Shown one piece after another: positions 10,235 to 19,897 of a stretch of DNA of 64,000 nt. Position 1 is the first letter of the stretch. The number at the start of each line of letters is the position of its first letter. Below the pieces are notes generated by a model. That model ran no database searches and was not told where the DNA came from. It was given only the letters and a program-made list of their open reading frames with translations. Origin of the DNA: Arthrinium phaeospermum (Eukaryota; Ascomycota; Sordariomycetes; Amphisphaeriales; Apiosporaceae); contig QYRS01000003.1 of the NCBI GenBank assembly GCA_006503535.1, positions 3,472,001 through 3,536,000 on the forward strand, given 5' to 3'. Both the position numbers and the translations under genes were made by a program.

Positions 10235-11342
10235 GGTTTCCTCTGTTGTGGTGTTTGAGAAAGGGGCCTTGGAGGGTACAGTAAGTATGCTAGGTTGTCA
10301 TCTACAGGATCTTCTGTATGAAGATTTCGTTGGGTATTCAGAGGCGTGATCGGGTTTGAGAGTGCAGAAGGCTTCACGTATAAAGGTTTGAGGACAATGG
10401 TATTCTCATCTGTCATTAATTCCGTTCGATTGATATATACGATGTGTTATATACGATATCAAATATGCTTGTTACACTCGACAATAGGGATTAATTGCAT
10501 GTTGGCACCCGACTACAAAACACTCACTTGTTGCTAACATCATATTTCGGGGTAACCATTGCACCGCTTGGTGTTTAGCTTCTGGCAGTGATCAAGTTCG
10601 TTTCTTAGTTCACACTCGGGTTCAATTGTTATTAGGTAGGTTAGGTAGGTTTTCAGTGCAAGTGCGTCTAGTTCCCCCGACTAATAAAACTTCAATGTCG
10701 TCACCACTCCAGTCACCATCCGTTTCTTCACCTTTCCCCAAGAGTACTGCCTGAAATTGGACGGATGAGCTTGGTGGACTCCCGCACTCAGTTCTTCCTG
10801 ATCGATTGAGCCCGTCTGGGCCAACTCCGTGTTTTAACCCCCATGCTGATTTGTATATGCGGCGCAGACGACTTACACGAAGCCAGCCTATGGATGCAAT
10901 ACCTTGTGACTCCATCCATCGATCTGCAGCTTCAACTAACACGCAGCCATTTCACCACAAAACGTAATTCCATCCCCTAGTATTGGCGAGGAGCTACAGT
11001 GCGATGGCGTGATTGAGCGACAACCAGCCCTGGAGACTTCGGAGACAGTAACATGGTCAAAGATCCTGTTATCGTTCTGGGACGATTCGATACGATAGGA
11101 GCAATGAATATCATATACCAGCGAATACTGATTGAATTCCGGCCATGGTGAATACCTCTTTCCTTACATCTGGTATTACACCGTGTTTTGATGGATTTAC
11201 TCCGCACGCAGAAAATAACCTTACAATAATTCATACAATGATATCCCGCTTTTGTTTGTTTTCCAAACTCCTGTAACACCAGATAGTTGCCAAAGGTGCT
11301 GCCCTAATCTGAGCCCCGTTGCCATGCCATTGCCCATCCCCC
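10235..11342. other. Intergenic, no gene seen
   Basis: This contains the promoter of the dehydrogenase-like gene and the 3' region of the rhodopsin-like gene. A GGTAGGTTAGGTAGG motif occurs near 10635-10650. A 106-codon minus-strand frame (10942-10622) resembles no family I know. Confidence 0.4.
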
Positions 11343-12888
11343 CTACACAGGCTTCCACCGCTCACTAGCCGTCGTCGCCGTACTCCGATCCCCATTCTCC
11401 CCGTACGTGACAGTAACCACACGCGTCGTGACAATAGCGTCGCTGAGCCGAGGCGCCGTGCCGTCGTCGACGCAAGCGACGGCGGTGGGCGCGTCGGTGC
11501 TGCCGTGGTGGCGCGGGCTCAGGATGTCCTCCTCGCTCGAGGTGAAGCCGGTGCTGCCGATGGTCATTTCGAACTCGTCGTGGAGGGCCTTCTTGTGGTG
11601 GTTAAGGGGACGCGAGCTCTTCTGGCCGATGGTGACGAGGTGGCCCGGTTGCGAGCTGTCGTCGGTCCCGCCGCCGCTACCCTTACCGCCGCGCTCGGCG
11701 TCGTAGTAGCGGCGGGCCTTGGACCCGCTGCTGCCGAAGATGCTGCGGCCGAAGAGGATTTCGGCTAGGGGCTGCATGACGGGGATCGAGGAGGCGATGA
11801 TGATGGTGCTGCCTTCGATGCTGCAAGACAAAGATGTGTTAGTAGAGGACAATAGTTCGCCTGCGCACGGTCTATCAACTTACACTGTCCAGATGACGAG
11901 GTCGGATGTATCGTAGGAGAAGTCAGGGCTTCCCAGAGACGGGATTCTTGTCGTCTTGTAGATGGCCACGATGCCGGACCTATCATATGAGGTCAGTATT
12001 AAAAGCAGCACGTTGGTTCACTCCAGTTGAGGGGAGCACCTACACGGAACCGATGCCGAGCGCGGCGCAAAGCGCGAGCTTCTTCTTGATGGGCATCTGA
12101 AGCCTGAACAGCACCATCGACGGGTAGATGGCCAGGTAAAGGTCGACGAATGCGGAGATGGCTAATGGGTTCAACATGGCGGGTTAGCTCACATCTTCTC
12201 TTTGTAACAGTGGGCATCCAGATGGGGACAGGCAGGTAAATACTGACAACCAGCGTAGATACAATACCCAACCAAGATGTCCTTGTCGAAGCACGTCTTC
12301 TCGGTGATGGAAAAGGTCCAGAGCGAGCGGGCGGGCGTGCACTGGCCCAGCAGCACGCCGACGGTGGCGAGCAGCGAGGCGAAGCAGACGAGGCCCATGG
12401 CCCAGAGGTACCACCAGTGCGCCCGGCTCGGGTTCAGGATGCGGGTGAGCAGGGCGATGACGGCCAGCTTGGGCAGGCCGAAGGACAGGATGCCCGGGCA
12501 GAAGGCCGCCGTCGTCCAGAGGATGGCGCCCTCCTTCTGCTCCAGGCCGAGCAGGTCGAAGTGCTTGCCGTTGCCGTAGCTCGTGGCGACGGTCGAGAAG
12601 GCGGTCGAGATGTAGCCGCAGAGCTGTGGTTTCGCGAAGGAGGGTGTTGGTCAGCTGGTGCGCATGCATGCGTCGGTGGCTTGGAGGGCAACAACATACC
12701 AGAGATAGGATGATGAGGTAGTCGTCACTCCATAGCTTCCTTTGGAGAACACCACGCACGTAGAGTCTGCCGGCGACGAAGATGGTGCTGACGGCGGTGA
12801 CGGTCCAACAGGCGGCCAACACAGACGGGCCCTTGTCTTGCGCCGCCCAGGCGGCGTACTCGGGAGTATCTTTCGGTGGTGAAGACAT
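11343..12888 (-). CDS. Fungal rhodopsin-domain (PTH11/SAT4-like) integral membrane protein
   Basis: This is a seven-transmembrane protein of the fungal rhodopsin-like domain family; members of the PTH11 branch are thought to sense surface or chemical cues, but most have no known ligand. Five exons join in frame: 12888-12700, 12623-12263, 12161-12044, 11979-11884 and 11820-11343 (413 aa). All four introns (63-101 bp) have GT-AG ends. Family features are the N-terminal helix followed by GRLYVRG and KLWSDDYLI, the helix CFASLLATVGVLLGQC, the FVDLYLAIYPS helix, and the closing helix STIIIASSIPVMQPLAEILF. The cytoplasmic tail of roughly 125 residues is rich in Gly, Ser and Thr. No N-terminal CFEM cysteine domain is present. 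The exon 2-3 joint uses donor GTATCT; a nearby GTATTT would break the frame. Confidence 0.88.
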
Positions 12889-15260
12889 AGCGCCAGGCCG
12901 TGTAGTATGTTGGGTCTTCAAGACGTAAAAGGGGCTCCGGAACAACCGTTCAAAGTCGAAATAGGAGAAGCCTGCCCGAGATGGTCATGGGTGACAGGCA
13001 CAGGTCGCGAGGCAGGGAGGCTCTTCTTAAAGGAGGACAGATATGTCAGCAATGATGATGAAGCCCAATACACCTGGGATGTTCGTATCGCTAAACGCTC
13101 TATGCTGACCCCTGCTGTTCCATTTTCGATATAACGTATAGTAGCTGAGCTACGGAGATATCTGGAAGATATATTATATGCCCTTGAAGCAATGGAGGAG
13201 TTGCCTGTTGGGCCAATGCTAATCAAACCCATGGTCTCAGATCCGAAATGCAAGTCTGTCTGCTCCTCACCACTGACGAATTTGCGATGCGTCTGCGTGG
13301 CGCGACCGTTGCCAATTGCAGTTCTTTCTTCCCTCGCCAAAAAAGAAGTCAGAGACTAGACTCAGTCGCTGTATGGGGGAGATCTGAGACCTCTTGGCTG
13401 GCGACCGATCAACCACGTCGACTCTCCGTACTCGGTCTACGGGCTGAAGAGAGCGTGGGATTTTGAAACGGCCTTGAATTTAGAGTTTCGCGGGAGAGAA
13501 AAGCAAAAATGAGGAAAGCGCCTGTGTAGTGGTAGTGATTGGACTTGCAGGAGGCCGCAAGCACGTATCGCGAAGAAACAAGAAGCGACCTGCAGGTTCA
13601 TGTAGGAAACGAAGCACTCTGCCAGTACACTCCATAACAGTGGAAGGAACGATCTGAACCCGTGCGATTGCAGTAGCGATGCTGCGATTGCCAGAGTTCG
13701 CATCGCAGGCGGTGGATGTCTAGGACAGCTGCAATCCGGTGGTGGCCATTCGGTTTGAACGAGCCGGCCCTGCTTTCTTATTTCGCATGCATGCCGGAAC
13801 ATGTGGTGGACCTAAGCATCAGCTATTCCTCGAGAGAGCGAGAGCAGACAGTCTCCTAGCCAATCACCGCTGCAGGAAAGATCTCCTGCTCCGACGATCC
13901 TCTAGCGTACCGGCACGGCTCCGTCAGTGTGTGTGGGGTGCCACTAGGCAATAGGCGACAGAGAGCCCCAGATTGTCCCGCGTGGAGTCCTTGCTGCGTT
14001 CACTCATTTTGTTATATTGTCGCCTTCTTTTCATCCGAGTGCAACGTCCAGCAAGATCTGGGCTGCGGCTGTCAATGCCGGCGCGACCGTTTGGAAGAAG
14101 TCAAATGCCTATGCAAAGGAGTATTTCACTCGAAACAAGAAAACAGGATCACCGCGGCCCGCGATGTCTTCTTGCGTCAAACATTCCTTTCCCGGGTCTT
14201 AGACAGACTTGTCCCCGCCCCCGAATCCGCCCAAGCGTTACCCGCAGGCACACCACTCCGCAAGGGGGATAGGCACGACGCAGGCTCAAGAAATGGGCCC
14301 CGTACCTGCGCGCTATCTTCACCCGCATCACATCCCGATCCCTCTTCTCGAGGATATAGTAGTGGGCATTGGCGTATCGAAAATTGCGTTCAATAGACAC
14401 GCGCGACTATTGGTCCGCCTTTCTACGCAAACACCAAGAAAACGCCTTCGCGATCATATACCTATCTGAACGGTTGAAACGGTCGCCGAGCCGTGCTGCA
14501 TAAAGTTGAAGCCATTGGATTGCCTGGTCTCAGTATCAGTATCGCTATCAGAATATCCAGCATCGGCCGGATATCAACGAGCCTACCAGTGGATATCAAG
14601 CGGCAATGGATGGCGATCGATATTCTGGACATGGTCCCACATCTGATCACAAAATCTACCAGATCTTGCTTTGGCAATTGTTCTCGATGGAGATCTCAAC
14701 CCTGATATGCAATACTGCTCTGAAAGGGCCAGTCGAACGATTTCCGCTGGCCCAAAGTAAACGCACCCAATAAGACGAGTTGAGCAACATACAGTAGGTT
14801 CGCCAGCACAGTATCTATCTCCAATCACGTCAATCATACCGTCGCCGACACGTCAACACAATTTGGAGATCTTGCCTGCCGGTCTACAGAGTAGCATGTT
14901 CCCTTCCGAGCCCAATCATCAATCCAACCCACCCGTCTGGCTGGACTTGGGGGGTCTGTCTCATATGACCCTGTAGGCATGGTGACGATGGGAATCAGGC
15001 GCTCATCATATTCCAGTACATGAGTTATGCATCTCCTAGGAAAAGCAACCAATGACTTCCCGTCTCCCGCCTCCCCCCTTCGCGCCTGTATGTAGTACCA
15101 GAATCGCGAGTGGCAAGATCAGCCTGCTCCTCCGCGTTGGCGTCGCGGTATTTCTCTTTTACAGCCCATCTCTTCATTTTTGAAACCTTTCTTGCCTATT
15201 TTCAAGACCTGCAGAAAGAAAACCAAAAAGAAGAAGACACAAGCAGGTAGCAGAGGAAAC
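12889..15260. other. Intergenic 2.4 kb, possible coding relics only
   Basis: Most short frames here look random. Two pieces look somewhat coding: a plus-strand frame around 14045-14205 (WAAAVNAGATVWKK) and a minus-strand frame from 14400 (SIERNFRYANAHYYILEKRD). They overlap in position, so at most one can be real, and I recognise neither. The last 200 bases hold the promoter and leader of the methyltransferase. Confidence 0.4.
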
Positions 15261-16860
15261 ATGGGATTAGACATCACCAACGGTACCAACGGCACCAACG
15301 GGGCCAATGGAGCCGTCGTCGTCGACAAGACCGTGGCCACCAGCCCCAACAACATGGACGCCGTGCCAGGCCTGGTGAAACAGATCAATTCCGGGGTCGA
15401 CGCCCTGGGTACCGGCGGTGACGAGGCTCGCCATGCGCTGCTAGTCAAGGCCCGGAACCTCATGCAGGCTCTCGAGACGCCCCGGGAGACCATGATCAAG
15501 CATTGCTGGGCTCAGGTCAGTACTGCCGCCCCCTCCCCCTGGAGAGAGGAAAGTTTAGCAAGACTGACAGGATTTGGGAAATAACAGACCGGCGCCATGG
15601 CCGGCTTGACCACCGGTATTGACACAGGGCTGTGGGCTCTGATGGCCAAGAACGGCGATAGGCCCCAAAAGGTCAGCGAGCTGGCCTCGGCTGTCAAGAT
15701 GGACCCTGTGCTTTTGAGTATGCCAACCACGAGAACAATACATACACTAGGTCTCTTGTCTAACGAATTGCCATAATAGGCCGTCTGATGCGTCACCTGG
15801 GAGCCATGGGGTACATCACCGAGACGGGCGAAGACGAGTACAAGCCGACAAACTTTACCAACTCCTTGAGCATCCCGATTATCAGCGGTGGTTACTACGC
15901 CATGTACGTACCCGCCCTCCTTTTTCCCTCCCGGTGTCTTGTCGTTTTTGTGACAAGTCAGACTGACTCAGAGACATTGGCGTTTCTTCGCCCCCAGGTT
16001 GAAGGCGAGCGCCGGAGTCATCTCCTTCCACGAGTTCGCCCGCCAGACGGGCTGGCAGAACCCGACCGACGCGGGCCGCACCTCGTTCCACCAGGCCTAC
16101 GCGACCGACAAGAACTTCTTCGAGTACCTGCAGGCCGTCGGCTACGGGCCCCAGTTCAACGACCACATGGGCGGCTACCGCCAGGGCCGCCTGCCCTGGA
16201 TGCACCCGTCCTTCTACCCGGTCCAGGCGAACCTGATCGACGGGGCTGACTCCGCGGAGGATGCGCCGTTCCTGGTCGACGTCGGCGGGAGTGTCGGGCA
16301 CGACTTGGCCGAGTTCCTGCGCTACTTCCCTGTTCACCCAGGGAAGCTGATACTCCAGGACCTGCCTGTCGTTATCGGGCAGATCGCCGACCTGGATCCT
16401 CGTATTGTGCGCATGGAACATGACTTCCTGACCGAGCAGCCGGTCCAAGGTACGCAGAAACCTTCTCGTTTCCATTTCCTACCTGATTCCCTACCTATAT
16501 CTCCTTTTACGCAGCAAGACCAATAACTGACCTTTCTCTCTTCAAGGCGCCCGAGCCTACTACATGCACTCGGTCCTGCACGACTGGCCCGACAGCGTGT
16601 GCCGGCAGATCCTGGCGCCGCTGACGGCGGCGATGCGGCCCGGGTACAGCAAGCTGCTCATCAACGAGAACGTGATCCCGCGCACGGGCGCGTACTGGGA
16701 GACGACGGCGCTCGACATGATCATGCTGACCGAGTTCTCGTCGCGCGAGCGCACCCTGGACGACTGGCAGAATCTCCTCGGCGCCGCGGGCCTGCGCATC
16801 GTCAAGATCTGGGGCGGCGGTAGGGGGGTGGAGAGTTTGATTGAGTGCGAGTTGGCTTGA
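15261..16860 (+). CDS. SAM-dependent O-methyltransferase (plant/fungal COMT-like family)
   Basis: This enzyme is predicted to move a methyl group from S-adenosylmethionine to a hydroxyl of a small aromatic or polyketide-type molecule. Five exons join in frame: 15261-15515, 15588-15717, 15780-15903, 15998-16449 and 16547-16860 (424 aa, the usual size). A winged-helix dimerisation region (residues about 80-170) precedes the catalytic domain. The SAM motif reads VDVGGSVGHD (263-272), where the common form is DVGGGxG. The probable catalytic histidine is H332 in VLHDWPD. The start at 15261 (AACATGGGA) is preferred because upstream in-frame starts are not ATG. The N terminus has an unusual Thr-Asn-Gly repeat (TNGTNGTNGANGA). 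No polyketide or peptide synthase lies nearby, so its substrate is unknown. Confidence 0.92.
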
Positions 16861-18606
16861 TGTGAGGGCCTCGAAAAGAAAGCCGTGGACGGAAGGGACA
16901 GCATGGTTACGGAGATTGGTGTGAAGGGGGTGAGAGTGGGGGGTTTGTTAATGGTGTATTCTAGTTTTCTACATGTTATGTAAACTATCTAGACTCAATA
17001 TCTGCTCTACTAGAAGCTTGTCTGAAACGACTGTGTTCATTCACGTCCATATTAGTGCCTAATCTTGACATTTCGCAAATGTATTTTATCAGTCACAAGT
17101 TACGGCGACGTATCTCACATGGCGACTATGCGCATTGGTCTATTACAAAGTATCATTTCTACCGATGGCGGTCGTTTGTTAGAATGCACGACGACAGACA
17201 GGCCGACGACCTGGTCATCACACTAAAACTAATCCCACAATCCGCGGGCGGTGCCGAACATCACCGTCCACTTGCGAATTTCTACGCAGTGGCTGGCTGC
17301 ATAACGGCCATTTCTATGCGGATTCATTGATCCGCGAACCTCTTTTACTACCGCATACATACTTATGCAATGCAGTTACTGCGGTTCGTCGGTCGCGAAC
17401 GATATATCTGAGACGCAAGCCAGCCACATTTCCAGGGGTAACTCCAACTACTTGTGTGTGTGGCTGGCCAACCTGCTGCCGATCGGCAAAGTAAATGCAA
17501 ATCCCACGATCCCGTCTCGCTGGGACAAATGAGCGCCGTTGTCTCCCGCTGAAGATCGCCTATCTGAATCAAGGTCGCAGAGAATGGCGTTAGGCACGGA
17601 CTGGTGGTTGTTAGCTGTCAGTATGGGGTGTGTCTCGGAAGTTAAGCAACGCATGTCTCAACGTTAAAAGCCGAAGCGAGGCCACAGACTGGGGTTCTTC
17701 CCGTGTCTTCATCCCTCGTCCGGCTGGCCGTTCGCCGCCGGGGTGCTTGTCTTGCATGTTATTTTCGCAAGACTCCCCGAAACTCAATTCGCCTCTGCAG
17801 GAGATATGAGTTTTTTATACGCTGGATATGGGGAGAGGGGCACACGGGGATGCTGGGTAGCTCTCGTTGCAGATCGTATGGGATAGTGTCTTGGAACAAA
17901 TATGCATCGTCCAGGACCACTGCACTGCATAAAAGAATGCAGGTACTGCAAACTATTGATCCGTATCTGCTGTGCAAATAAATAATGGTATGGTAGCATC
18001 AAGTCTGGAGTTACTCGGGACAATAATTGATCGCAAGTTGAATAGTGATACCTGTATACTTCCCTAGTTTTGACACTATTCCCTGTACCTGAGTATTATA
18101 CTTGCCTCGTTCAAACCCAGATTCTGGTCGTTGGGGGTCGAGGCCGACATACGTAGTAGTCTTGATAGTGCCAATGCGGCCATACGATTGGTGGATCCGG
18201 ATCCAAGTATTCCCAAAGTGGCAACTAGTTACTGTAAAAACACAGATACCGCGGATTCCCTTGCTGACCCCGGTAAACCAATGGGAGATGACACCTTTGA
18301 CTTCTCTCCCCTACGGGAAACCGTGAAGGCTGTATTCATCACACCATTCTCGGTCCGGTGGGCTGGCGGCGCCTCAGCTCAAGCATTCCGTTTTGGTCAA
18401 TTTGAAGGGTGTGTAAAGTGCAGCAGCTGAAGAGCATCACATTGATCGTAAAAAGACGCTATCCATGCTAACATGAGAAAACCCAGCCAGACATGGCTGG
18501 GGCGGAGCGACGACATGTGTGTCGGGTGCTTGCTGTACCTCGTCGAAAGACTGAGTACGCTAGATATGTTCCCCCGACACAAGCATCATGATCATCCTAG
18601 CCAGTG
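16861..18606. other. Intergenic, no clear gene
   Basis: A frame from 18131 to 18430 looks partly coding (VEADIRSSLDSANAAIRLVD) but begins with TTG, and I recognise no family in it. The rest appears non-coding. Confidence 0.4.
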
Positions 18607-19278
18607 ATGCAACTAACAAAACATACTTTTCTCCACAGTACTCCCAATGTCAACCATGGATTGGGGGGCGGCGGCGGTGGAAATGGCTCTCCCCCGGCGG
18701 CCGCCACCCCAGGTAGCGGTGGCGGCAACGGCGGCGGCGCCATCCTTATCGGTGTATCAGGGGCAACCCGAGACCAGCGAAAGGAACGCGATGCCTATTC
18801 TGTAGAACTGGGCCACCCTTTCCATTCTCGCCATCTGCGCTTCCCAGGAGACATAGTGAGTGCCACCTGCGATCTCTCATTTCCCATTTTCCTCTCAACT
18901 CCAGATCTCCCCCTTTTTTTTCTTTTCCTTCTCCTTAGGTCGTGATTCGTCATCATCAACTCCCCCCTGAACATGAAATCAAGAAAAAACCCCCAAAACA
19001 GCACGCTCGACAACGTATGACGGTCCAACATGTGCGAAGACGCTGTGACCTTCGCGTTCGGCTCCGGCAAGGTGGCGCGCAAGCTATGATGCTTGCCGCG
19101 TCGCCAACTGGTTTCAGAGTGGCGACAAGTACCGCGACCGCTAGGCAAGCGGCGCCGAGCCCAGCAAGGTTTGCAGCGGGCCCGATGGCCCTGGCCAGTA
19201 CTGCAAGACGAGTGGCGTAGCCACGAACGGCCAAAGACAAAAAAGAAAAGAGAAAGAAGACGCCGTCGTTTGCTGTAA
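18607..19278 (+). pseudogene. Decayed gene remains with a cysteine-containing segment
   Basis: A Gly-rich frame from the ATG at 18607 runs to a GTGAGT donor at about 18856, and a CTTAG acceptor follows at about 18939. Downstream, the most coding-like reading is split. A frame from 19030 gives MCEDAVTFAFGSGKVARKL and stops. One frame over, YDACRVANWFQSGDKYRDR stops at a TAG (19142). The same frame then resumes with SGAEPSKVCSGPDGPGQYC and KTSGVATNGQ. Together these read like one short cysteine-containing, possibly secreted, protein interrupted by one frameshift and two stops. The stops are a TGA before MCEDAV and the TAG, and both could come from C-to-T changes. I cannot name the family. An alternative continuous reading (18942-19220) has poor codon usage. 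Confidence 0.4.
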
Positions 19279-19564
19279 GTTGGTCTTGGTCAGGAACAGA
19301 TGGTTCTTCTTCATCACGTTGCAACATCACGCAGGATAGCGGAGCCAGACAGGACAGGTACATATGAATGATATACAACAAATATTGATTGAACATGTGA
19401 CATTAGAGGCTATAGCCCAAATCAGGAGAGAGGGAGACATAACCAGGAGAAACCTACCTCAAAGAAAAGTGAACCCGGCCCCAACTAACCCATTTGCCGA
19501 TCAACAGCAAAAACGGGAGGGAGGCGGTTCCGGTTCCGGAAAAGGAAAGAGATTCCCATCATCT

Positions 19565-19897
19565 CTACAGATCCGTCGACAGCGCAATGTCGGACGCCTC
19601 GGGGACCAGCTCGTCCAGAGCCCAGCCGATGATCTGGAACGCCACCCGGGTGACGGGGCAGCAGAAGACGGCCCAGAAGAAGAGCACGACGAGCCAGACG
19701 ATCTCGGAGAGGGAGGGCGGGGCGAGCTCGTGCAGGAGGATCTGCTTGGAGATGGCGACGCTCTGCTTGCGGGCGTGGAGGGCGGCGACGCTGCGCTTCC
19801 GGGCGTGGAGGGCCAGGGCGTTGTGGCTGCTGTGGCCGTGGTGGTTCCCGGCGTGGAGGGCCGACCACTGGACCATGACTTGAGTGCTGGCCGACAT
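19565..19897 (-). CDS. Small single-pass membrane protein with tandem ALHARK repeats
   Basis: I do not recognise this 110-aa protein. The ATG at 19897 is the first good start; the frame is open upstream but into CT-rich leader-like sequence. The N-terminal half carries three copies of an ALHA-type unit. Two are full 10-residue repeats (ALHARKRSVA and ALHARKQSVA) encoded by a near-perfect 30-bp tandem duplication. A His-rich linker (AGNHHGHSSHNAL) precedes them. The second half holds one long hydrophobic stretch (SEIVWLVVLFFWAVFCCPV) that should span a membrane, followed by an amphipathic tail ending in ALSTDL. The basic repeats before the membrane span suggest that the N terminus stays in the cytosol. 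Codon usage is G/C-rich, which supports a real gene. Confidence 0.55.
   Translation of the reverse strand: MSASTQVMVQWSALHAGNHHGHSSHNALALHARKRSVAALHARKQSVAISKQILLHELAPPSLSEIVWLVVLFFWAVFCCPVTRVAFQIIGWALDELVPEASDIALSTDL
19754..19813 (-). repeat. 30-bp tandem duplication in the small membrane protein gene
   Basis: Two adjacent 30-bp units, 19754-19783 and 19784-19813, differ at only a few bases and keep the frame. A partial third copy of the GGCGTGGAGGGC core lies at about 19853-19864. Confidence 0.85.

Noticed and set aside
10632..10652. GGTAGGTTAGGTAGG motif as interstitial telomere
   Set aside because: It is too short and does not match TTAGGG; such motifs are common in fungal intergenic DNA.
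15882..16475. 197-codon minus-strand frame
   Set aside because: It is antisense to exon 4 of the O-methyltransferase, whose sense frame is clearly coding.
8963..16860. Dehydrogenase-like, rhodopsin-like and O-methyltransferase genes as a biosynthetic cluster
   Set aside because: No backbone synthase, P450 or cluster regulator is present, and the genes are spaced by long gaps.
17630..17665. Short resemblance to the GAAGTTAAGCAACG core of 5S rRNA
   Set aside because: Only about 15 bases match; the flanks do not fold or continue as a 5S gene.
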